A stretch of 64,000 bases of DNA from Lepraria neglecta (taxonomy: Eukaryota > Ascomycota > Lecanoromycetes > Lecanorales > Stereocaulaceae): assembly GCA_033220425.1 (NCBI GenBank), contig CM065650.1:4774001-4838000 (forward strand), in the 5' to 3' direction. The translations under genes were made by a program, and so were the position numbers. Every line of letters begins with the position of its first letter. Position 1 is the first letter of the stretch. Under the pieces are notes generated by a model. The model did no database searches and was not told where the DNA came from. It was given only the letters and a program-made list of their open reading frames with translations. Of this stretch, positions 56,590 to 64,000 are shown piece after piece.

Positions 56590-57028
56590 TGGTATAGTAA
56601 CATCTATAGCCTACGGAATTCCCTATCTATATAGTACCTGATACGTATCCCTCTAAGCCCCCTGGCCCCCATTCCTGACCCCATTGGCGGTGTTATATCG
56701 ATATTTAGCTGCAGATGCGGCAAAATTTTCGGTAGGGCTGAGGTCTGAGGCCTGCTTGGCGCCGTGGCATTCAGTACTAGCGCAATTCAAGACTTTTGGT
56801 GTCATCCTCCGTACAAAATTGCCTTGGAACCATCCGAAACATGCAAACTTTTCCAACTCATCATTCTCGCCTCTCAGGACTGTCTGAACAGCCAGCTCTT
56901 ATATGTGCCAGCACTTTGTCACTATATAAAGCTACATGTAAGCTTATAATTTAACAGTAAGATCAACGACAGTAAGTCATTCTACCGCTACTCAAAGATC
57001 CCCAGGTGACGCTTTTGACGCGTTGAGA
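56590..57028. other. Upstream region of the FAD monooxygenase
   Basis: CA/TG-poor to about 56650 (transposon edge), then normal sequence with no convincing gene. A CTATATAAAG box at about 56921-56930 lies roughly 100 bp before the start codon at 57029 and is a plausible TATA element. Confidence 0.4.
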
Positions 57029-58462
57029 ATGCACGCCAGCAACGGTACAAATGGCGTCTCACATGCCAGTAACGGCGTTGCCGAGCCAAAGTCCACGGAC
57101 AAACAAGTGAAAGTTGCCGTCGTCGGTGGAGGCATCGTTGGCTGCGTGACCGCTTTAGGATTGCTGAAGCGCGGCATCTCCGTCAAGCTCTACGAGCAAG
57201 CACGAAGCTTCCGCGAAATCGGTGCTGGGCTCGCCTTCACCACCAACGCGCAGACATGCATAAAGTTGACAGACCCAGATGTCCTGGCTGCCTTGAAAGC
57301 CGTCTCTACGAAGAATGAACTTGCCTATTATACTTATATGGACGGCTATCACGCTCAGAGTGACGATCCGAAGGACATGAGTGAAAAGGAGCTGTTTCGA
57401 CTTTTCGCGGGGAAGGCGGGGTTTGATGACTGTTATCGCGCGCTGTTTCTCGATGAACTCGTCAAATTCATACCCGAGGGCGTGGTGGAGTTTCAGAAAC
57501 GACTTCATTCTCACAGATTGGAAGTGACGACGAGGAAGCAGTTACCATAAAGTTCGAGGATGGGACAAGCGCCACCGCCGACGCAGGTGAGTTGAAGAGC
57601 GGTTGGACCGCGTAACCAATACATTGGCAGCCACGAGCTGACTGTCTGAAAAGTCATCGGATGCGATGGCATCAGGTCGCGCGTCCGCCAGCTCCTTCTC
57701 GGCAAGGACAATCCCGCATCTTACCCCAGCTTCTGCCGCAAAGTCGCATTCAGGGGTCTCGTGCGGATGGACAAAGCGGTTGCAGCGCTCGGGGAAGAGA
57801 AAGCTCACAATCAGTGCATGCACTTAGGGCCGCGGGCGTACGTTCTGAACTTCCCCATTGCCCAGCACGCTCTCATCAATGTTGTGGTCTTTGCCGACGA
57901 GGATGAATGGCCGTATGAGAAGATGACCACGCCCGCCACGAAATAAGAGGTGATGGAAGTCTTCAAAGACTGGAACCCCACCGTTCGCACCATTGTCAGT
58001 CTCCTGGAGGACTCGCTTGACAAGTGGGCAATCTTCGATACTCATGATCACCCGGCACCATCGTTCTCAAGCGGTCCGGTCTGCATTGCTGGAGACGCGG
58101 CCTATGCTTCGTCACCACACCATGGCGCAGGTGCAGGGTTTGGCGTCGAAGATGCCTTGGCTCTTGCCACTGTGATGGAAGAGGTGAATGCGACGCTGCA
58201 GACGGTAAAGACGAGCAAGAGCGCTGCCTTGACTGCAGCGTTCAAAGCGTACGATGCAGCGCGACGAGAGCGCAGTCAATGGCTCGTGGAGAGTTCCCGT
58301 ACGGTCTGCGATACCTACGAGTGGGCTAATCCAGACTGTGGAAGCGAGCCAGAGAAGTGTCTGAAGGAGATTGAATGGCGTGCCCATAAAATCTGGTATT
58401 TTGACATTGATGATATGTTGAGGGATGCCAGATCGGCGTATCAGAGACTGATCCAAGTCTGA
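57029..58462 (+). pseudogene. FAD-dependent monooxygenase (salicylate-hydroxylase-like), broken
   Basis: Group A flavoprotein monooxygenase, which would hydroxylate an aromatic or polyketide substrate using FAD and NAD(P)H. Start ATG 57029. FAD-binding VAVVGGGIVGCVTALGLLKR (GxGxxG, about residues 30-48); YEQARSFREIGAGLAFTTNA; the DG motif IGCDGIRSRVRQLLLGKDNP right after an intron at 57587-57653 (GTGAGT...AAAAG); the GD motif CIAGDAAYASSPHHGAGAGF (about 58080-58140); C-terminus to LIQV at 58462. Two lesions: a one-base frame change at about 57506-57515, just after VVEFQKRL, and an in-frame TAA at 57944-57946 (after TTPATK), which fits CAA changed to TAA. Everything else is well preserved, so inactivation is recent. 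Neighbour of a P450 and a reductase. Confidence 0.78.
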
Positions 58463-58776
58463 TAGGCCGGCCCGAGATAGCTGTTGATTAATGTTTGTAT
58501 CTAAGCCATAGCCCTCGTCAGTCAAGAATAGCTATTCTGCTTGAATCTTTACCAATGTCAAAATGATTGTGCTACAGAACTACTTTCTCATTCAAATAAT
58601 ATCATTAGCTTTTAACACCTTATAAATTCGCTTTCTGATCTCTGAGTGCTGATGCGCTGCCTAGGTCCTATATGAAAGCAACCATTATGTCATCTATCTT
58701 GCGTGCATCTGTTTAATTTCTTAGGCCAAGCCCCTCAGAGAGCCGTGTGGATCCAAATCGACCTAATCGAAGACCC
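58463..58776. other. Convergent intergenic region
   Basis: Between the 3' ends of the monooxygenase (+) and the P450 (-). No frame or repeat seen. Confidence 0.4.
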
Positions 58777-60849
58777 CTAGGTACGGAGCACGGGTCTAAT
58801 ATAGGTGATATGAGGTCCTCGGTTGATGACTTCCTCAGCTCTGAAGCTAGCATAGGTATCTGGAATCGGGACAAACTCGAAACTCAGCACTAGCATAATA
58901 ATCATCATGCGCAACTCGATACGCGCCAGGCTCTGCCCTGCTCGCAAACCAGTATTATGTTAACAAAATTTTCAAAAAATGAATGAGTTGGGGCAATAGT
59001 ACCAAAGCAACCGCGAGGACCCGCTCCGAAAGGCAACATCGGTCCCGCATTAGCATCAAAATCTCCATTTGCGTCAAGCCACCTCTCGGGCTGGTAGAGT
59101 CCTTTGGTCGCTCGTACCCATTTCCCTGAGGCCCTAGGCTTTGAGGTAGGAGACCGAAGCTGGGACTTGATGTCGAAATCGTCCGTATCATCCAGGCTCT
59201 GTATGCTGGGCGCTCCGAAGACGTCAATGCCTGCCGGTATCCTATGACCGAGGACTACAACATCTTGCGTCGTCCGGCGATGCCACGACGGAGCTGTCAG
59301 GGCGATGGGTATAAGCTCTTGGATACTTGCCTCGATATATGAGTGTTCAGACGAGACGATCGCCTGGTAAGACGGCAGGTTATTAGCGTTTGCGTCGGGC
59401 CAAATTTCCAACAATGCCGCACGGAGCTTGCTTTGCTTGTCTTGATTAGCCGTGAGATACTTCATACTCCACTTGGTGGTGTCTTGCGTCGTCTCGTGGC
59501 CGCCTGCATGATCATGTGGTCAGCGTACGGGTATCGATATTGAGGCGAGCTCCTTTTGCGCACCGACTATGTATGCGAAAGTCTCGTCAACCATTTCTCG
59601 ATGGCTAGAGGAGCCTCTGCCTTTAGCTCCAAATTGAGCACTTCGCTTGAATACTTCATCCATAGCGCACTGGGCTTCCCCGAACCTACTGCGCGAATCC
59701 TCGATGAGCTGTAGCATGACAGCTTCCTTGGTGCGCCAGGCTCTATTCCACGACGGCGTCATTCGAATCCAGAACTTCGTAGCTGCCAGCCACACAGATC
59801 CGCGCATGCTCTTCAAAAATTCGACGAGGATCTCACATGCGTCCACGATCTCAGGAAGGTCAGAAGGATTGCGAAACTTTACTGCCTCATCTTGCTTTCC
59901 CGTGTCCATGTCACCAGTCGCAGCAGCAGCTTTGATCCGACGAGTAGTGAAACCAAGATCGTCACTTGTAGCTACAGTCCAGATCCTTGTGAGGAAAGTC
60001 AGCGTATACAAACCTCCTAAGTAGTTTTCAACTTGTTAAAAAGATTACTCAATCAGCTGTATCCTGTAATGTGGGCTACGAAACGCCTAAGGATCAATGA
60101 AAAGTCAAATGAGAAAAGGCTTACTATATTTCAATTAGTCAAAGGTCTAAGGAGTAAAGAGAGGTGAGCAAGCCCTACCATGTCGAACGTAACTTGCTTT
60201 AGGTCGTCTGAAACTTCAAAAGGCCGTCCATCCGTACGCTGGCTTTTGGTGGTCCATAGCTTGACAAGACTGCTAGTGTGTTGGTGGATGGTCCTTGCAG
60301 AGACGGAGTTTAGGAATTGACTGGTCATGGTAGAAGACTAGATGTTACGCTGGTCTTTGAACTTGTCGTGGGAGGGCATGGATATGGTGCCCTCGGGAAA
60401 TAGTATGCCGACCCAGCCTGTCAAAAAGCCACCGCGATCGAACTCCTTCGTACGACGCGTTGCCATATCGATCACTTCCTGAATGTCGGCAACGATAACG
60501 ACCGGCCTACTGAAGGGCGCAAGGAACACTTGGAAGATGGGGCTCTGAATTTCTGCAGCCTTGGTGGCAAACCATCTGAAACCCTCTCCGGTATCCTTTG
60601 TATACTTGACGAAGTCGAACGCATCCCCAAAAAACCGCCATCGAGACTTCTTGGTGTAAGGAATACCCGGGAGAGGTTTTGGCAGGGCTTCCCAGTAGGT
60701 GCTTCCCAGTAGGTGAAGGTCAGTAAAATTATAATCAATGCAGTGCTGACGGCAAAAACGTTTTGGGAGAAGAAGTCGCGTAAGTTATGCTCCTCTGATA
60801 ATGGCGTCGCGGGGAGGAACGTCTGGCTAGCATTGGGCGCTGCTGCCAT
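58777..60849 (-). pseudogene. Cytochrome P450 monooxygenase, broken
   Basis: Microsomal P450. Start ATG 60849; N-terminal membrane anchor VFAVSTALIIILLTFTY; SRPVVIVADIQEVIDMATRR; WVGILFPEGTISMPSHDKFK; the I-helix GGHETTQDTTKWS (after a 60-bp intron, 59563-59504); PERW; heme loop FGAGPRGCFG split by a 65-bp intron (59002-58938); LARIELRMMIIMLVLSFEF to the stop at 58777-58779. Another intron follows TFDM near 60180. Lesions: a 14-bp tandem duplication (CTTCCCAGTAGGTG twice, about 60688-60715) that shifts frame right after the membrane anchor, and an in-frame TAG at 60338-60340 (QRNI-stop-SST). In the K-helix, where ExxR is expected, the sequence reads ELIP, so the invariant Arg appears to be Pro. 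Confidence 0.8.
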
Positions 60850-61586
60850 AGTGTATACTCTATATCAGTTCGAGGTACTGAAAGAGAGGAAAATTGGAAT
60901 ATCCGTATGTTCTCTAGCTATTTCAAAACGCTATCGAAGTGCTCCGAGAAACGTAAAACGCAGCACGACAGAAGTCAATGTACGGCTCATCTTATACTGC
61001 TCCAGCTAATACCAGACAAGTGCTGTGCCAGCCAACGGCGTGACCCGGTGTGTCAGGGCAGGCTGTCCGGCTGTCAGGCGAAACCCTCCGAACCGCCGCG
61101 TACCCCGTAAAATCGATTGCCGTTTGATCATAATCATAATCATTATTAGCTACGGCTATTCAAAACCTGAGAAAATGATGGAATTGGTGTATAATATAAT
61201 GGTCTTGGGAAGTTACCAGAACATGAGGTCAAACGAGGGCACGGGCAGATTAGCGGCCAAGCGTTCTCCACGTAAAAACAATCCAGGTCTCTATTGAAGT
61301 GATTGTATCCGTATGCTTGACATAAGATAGGCTTAGGGTTATTATGGGATCTCGAATCTGACCCAGCCAGGGCTTAGGCTTACGTTACGGTGACTAAAAG
61401 AAGAGGAAGAGAAAACGAGAGTCTGATTTGTAATAATGCAGTTCTGCACCTTAACTGCATGTAATTATTCTCTTGATAGAGAGTGTTATAACTTCGACAC
61501 TTGCTGTGTCAAGCTGATAGTGTACAATCGTGAATCCATCTACATCTCGTAGCTCAATGATGTATATCTGCTCAAACGTTATGACT
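60850..61586. other. Intergenic region
   Basis: Contains the P450 promoter and the 3' side of the reductase gene. Open frames (61025-61297 and others) are not family-like. A short ATAATCATAATCATTATTAG tract lies at about 61129-61148. Confidence 0.4.
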
Positions 61587-62687
61587 CTAAGCGGCCTCGA
61601 CGACCAATTTCTTTGCCGAAACGCCCTTCTTGAGGATGTCCAACGCTTCTTGAATACCCTCAAGACCCTTTGTTAGCACAACTTCTGGTGGTGGAGCGAC
61701 CTTATACACACCCTTTGCCAAAGCTTCTATTAGGAAGCCACCAAAGGTAACAGGGAGCGTCTCCTTGAACATATCGGCGCCGCCAGTGCCAAAGGTCATC
61801 TTAGCCTCCACGCCCTCTGGGGCATCTCCTGGCATAACCGGATTGGAAGATGCAACGAACAGCTTTTGCTTAGACTTGTGCGAGACTTGACAAGCCTCGG
61901 CCACTTTCCCGGCAGCCAAGTAAATGCCGGTGCATGTACCCTTATCAAGTTCGGCCGCAATATCGTCGGTGACGGTAGGACTGTTGTAGTCGAAGGCCAT
62001 ATCGGCGCCGAGGCTCTTGACATAATCGAAGCTACGGGCAGAGCAAGTGGTAACGACCTCGAAACCGGTGGCCTTGACGAGTTGAATGGCGTTGCTACCA
62101 ACAGCGGAGCTGCCTCCCCAGATCAAGACGGACTTGCCAGTAGGAGTAGAGTTGAGGCTAGGGAGAGGCAAGGCCAGGTAGTCCTTTCCGAAAAGAGCAA
62201 AAGAGGAGGTGGTGATGCAGAGGGGAAAGACTGAAGCGTCATTGAAGGAGAGGGAGGCTGGGATCTTAGCAGCCAGGGTCTGGTTGAGGGTGACGTAGCC
62301 CTTGAAGCCATTGTTATGGGAAAAGCCGAAAACGCGATCTCCCACTTTGAATTTGGCGGCTGCGGTAGCTCCAACGTCCTCGACGGTGCCGGCAATGTCC
62401 TGGCCCAAAATGACTGGGTACTTGACGAAAGGCAAAGACACGTCCTGAAGCATGGCGTCGCATGGATTCATGGCCCACGCGTGAACCTTTACTAGAAGCT
62501 GCTCATCTTCAAGCTTGGGAATCGCTTCCTCTCGAATGACACCTGGCACGCCGACCTTGTCCTGCCAAACAGAGTGGTTGGTAGGCATTGTGGAAATTTG
62601 ACGGTGAAGGTTAGAAGCAGGTCGCGGAGTAGGTAGTAGAGTTCTGATGTTCTTGATCAAGGATTTTTGGTGTAGTGATTTGAGCAT
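61587..62687 (-). CDS. Medium-chain dehydrogenase/reductase (ToxD/enoyl-reductase-like)
   Basis: Intact, intronless gene for a zinc-type MDR protein without structural zinc, similar to ToxD-like oxidoreductases and trans-acting enoyl reductases of polyketide pathways. Motifs: VHAWAMNPCDAMLQ; VILGQDIAGTVEDVG; FKVGDRVFGFSHNN; the NADPH-binding loop SVLIWGGSSAVGSNAIQLVK; SLGADMAFDY; end LKKGVSAKKLVVEAA. Two starts are possible: ATG 62588 gives 333 residues, the usual length; ATG 62687 adds 33 residues (LKSLHQKSLIKNIRTLLPTP...RQIST), basic and without acidic residues, like a mitochondrial presequence. I report the longer form because the leader looks real, but the shorter product is equally possible. 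No RIP damage, unlike the two neighbouring oxygenase genes. Confidence 0.8.
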   Translation of the reverse strand: MLKSLHQKSLIKNIRTLLPTPRPASNLHRQISTMPTNHSVWQDKVGVPGVIREEAIPKLEDEQLLVKVHAWAMNPCDAMLQDVSLPFVKYPVILGQDIAGTVEDVGATAAAKFKVGDRVFGFSHNNGFKGYVTLNQTLAAKIPASLSFNDASVFPLCITTSSFALFGKDYLALPLPSLNSTPTGKSVLIWGGSSAVGSNAIQLVKATGFEVVTTCSARSFDYVKSLGADMAFDYNSPTVTDDIAAELDKGTCTGIYLAAGKVAEACQVSHKSKQKLFVASSNPVMPGDAPEGVEAKMTFGTGGADMFKETLPVTFGGFLIEALAKGVYKVAPPPEVVLTKGLEGIQEALDILKKGVSAKKLVVEAA

Positions 62688-63090
62688 GAAGGAAAGAAGA
62701 TCAAGTTCATTCTCAACAACATCGGGCAGATTAACTATCCGACGCACTTTACCCGGAGATTACGAACGGACCTTGTACGTAATTCCGTCCATAGTGGAAC
62801 ATGCCCTACAGATCTTCTGGCATATGTGGAATTATTGATGCATTCTCTCGTCGAGCTATTTCGGTACACGAGTCAGGTGCAAGGCGGCTGGCTAATCGCT
62901 GGTGTCAGAAAAGAAACCTTACATCTTGAGGGCAGGTTAGGTAATTGCGCTATAGTATTAGCGACCGAAGAGAGGCGTACGGCTATGATGGCAGTCTGAC
63001 GCTTGCCCATAGTGGTCTACACTTTACAGTAAATTGGAGTCTTCGGAGCCTTAACCCCGCCCTGCCAAGAGATTCCGGATTTAGGTTTTG
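62688..63090. other. Upstream region of the reductase
   Basis: Promoter side of the minus-strand reductase. A GTG-started extension of the frame to 62747 exists but is probably leader. No gene recognised up to the LTR element. Confidence 0.4.
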
Positions 63091-64000
63091 TTGCAATCCG
63101 TTGCTTGATTGCTTTCTATGCGATTCTAGAAGCCTGTTGCTAGCCGTTCTTTGTCTGTTTTGGGCATATATGGGGCCCTAGGGGCCCCTATTAGCTAGAT
63201 ATCCTTCCTAGCCTATTGTCACATTGTAACAGGTTATAAGCCCGGACAGCGCCTATTTCGCTGTACCTTTATAGGGAAGGTTCCCTCGCAGTACGGTGTC
63301 TGCGTTGTATATATTCAGCCCTCGGATTTACTTACTAATCGACTTATAGATATAGAGTTAGAACTTAGTAGAGGTATCATGGAGGAATTCGGCTCCCAGC
63401 CAGTTATTTCTGGGAGTATTTCGGTCCGGATACAGGGGAGATAAATTCTCAGGCCTACGACGACCACTCAAGCCCTACATGGTTTTATAGGCACGGCTCC
63501 TTAATTAGTTATATCTGGGAGTATTTCAGTCTGGATACAGGGGAGATAAATTCTCAGGCCTACGACGACTACTCAAGCCCTATACGGTTTTATAGGTACG
63601 GCTCCTCAATCAGTTATTTCTAGGAGTATTTCGGTCTGGATATAGGGGAGATAAATTCTCAGGCCTACGACGACTACTTAAGCCCTATATAGGTATAGCT
63701 CCTTAATCAGTTATTTCTGGGAGTATTACAGTCCGGATACAGGGGAGATACATAGATTCTCAGGCCTACGACGACTACTTAAGCCCTACACGGTTCTATA
63801 CCCACGGCTCCGGATATAGGGGAGATATATGGATTCTCAGGACTATCAACGACCTCTCGGACGCTGACAAATGTTTTGGGTCCAGGATTAAGGGGAGCGC
63901 TAGCAGGGATATGTTTCTAGCATCGAGGGGAGTGTTGCAATCCGTTGCTTGATTGCTTTCTATGCGATTCTAGAAGCCTGTTACTAGCCGTTCTTTGTCT
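63091..64000 (+). mobile_element. Short non-autonomous LTR element (TRIM-like) with tandem interior, cut by window end
   Basis: The same sequence, starting TGTTGCAATCCGTTGCTTG, occurs at 63091-63157 and again at 63935-64000 (window end). The second copy is directly preceded by a purine tract GAGGGGAG, as a 3' LTR is by its polypurine tract. I read 63091 as the 5' LTR start and 63935 as the 3' LTR start, giving a full element of about 0.84 kb plus one LTR. There is no coding. Most of the interior is a tandem array (63391-63850). Mildly RIP-mutated. Confidence 0.55.
63391..63850 (+). repeat. Tandem array, about 103-bp unit, four and a half copies
   Basis: Units start near 63391, 63495, 63600, 63696 and 63803. 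Each carries GGCTCC, AGTTATTTCTGGGAGTATT, GGATACAGGGGAGATA, ATTCTCAGGCCTACGACGAC and AAGCCCTA in order. Spacing 95-107 bp. Confidence 0.85.

Noticed and set aside
61025-61297. 90-codon plus-strand frame between P450 and reductase
   Set aside because: Low-complexity middle, no family resemblance, and it lies in the expected P450 promoter.
63391-63850. CRISPR-like array
   Set aside because: Unit and spacer are not distinguishable, the 103-bp units are similar throughout, and the organism is a eukaryote; it is a tandem repeat within an LTR element.

Overview
The window looks like a repeat-rich, partly decayed subtelomere-like or accessory stretch of a filamentous ascomycete (Pezizomycotina; Dothideomycetes is my guess, not shown). 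Reasons: short introns of 46-107 bp with fungal splice signals, typical ascomycete families (Zn2Cys6 regulator, fungal-rhodopsin protein, NRPS-like adenylation enzyme, FAD monooxygenase, P450), and transposons marked by repeat-induced point mutation (RIP). In the transposons CpA and TpG are almost gone while CpG is kept. For example, the 120 bases from 4561 hold no CA and no TG.

Layout. 0.4-1.4 kb: dead SAM methyltransferase. 1.5-17.8 kb: one hAT transposon (8-bp target duplication TTGCTAGA) carrying two complete-looking Ty3 LTR retrotransposon fossils and a small inverted-repeat element. 17.8-20.4 kb: dead rhodopsin-like membrane protein and an unrecognised frame. 20.7-24.3 kb: a MITE and two pogo/Fot-like elements, one inside the other. 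24.4-29.9 kb: a small secreted-protein gene cut in two by a tyrosine-recombinase retrotransposon of the DIRS order (Ngaro/PAT-like, split direct repeats). 30.5-34.3 kb: two apparently intact genes, an alpha/beta hydrolase and a stand-alone NRPS-like adenylation enzyme. 34.8-36.4 kb: repeat fragments. 37.2-43.5 kb: Zn2Cys6 regulator, secreted SnoaL/NTF2-like protein, coiled-coil protein and a small hypothetical protein. 43.6-53.8 kb: LTR scrap, a tRNA-derived SINE, then a second hAT-like element (ATTTGTTA/ATTTGTTG) holding a Mutator-like element (9-bp duplication GGCGAACTA) and a Ty3 fragment. 55.0-56.6 kb: Tc1/mariner. 57.0-62.7 kb: FAD monooxygenase (broken), cytochrome P450 (broken), medium-chain reductase (intact). 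63.1-64 kb: short LTR element whose interior is a tandem array; it runs off the window.

The genes between the repeats (methyltransferase, hydrolase, adenylation enzyme, Zn2Cys6 regulator, SnoaL-like protein, FAD monooxygenase, P450, enoyl-reductase-like MDR) are the classes found in fungal secondary-metabolite clusters. I infer one or more such clusters invaded by transposons and partly inactivated. That they make one product is not shown.

Splice sites, frames and repeat ends were read by eye; no database was searched.
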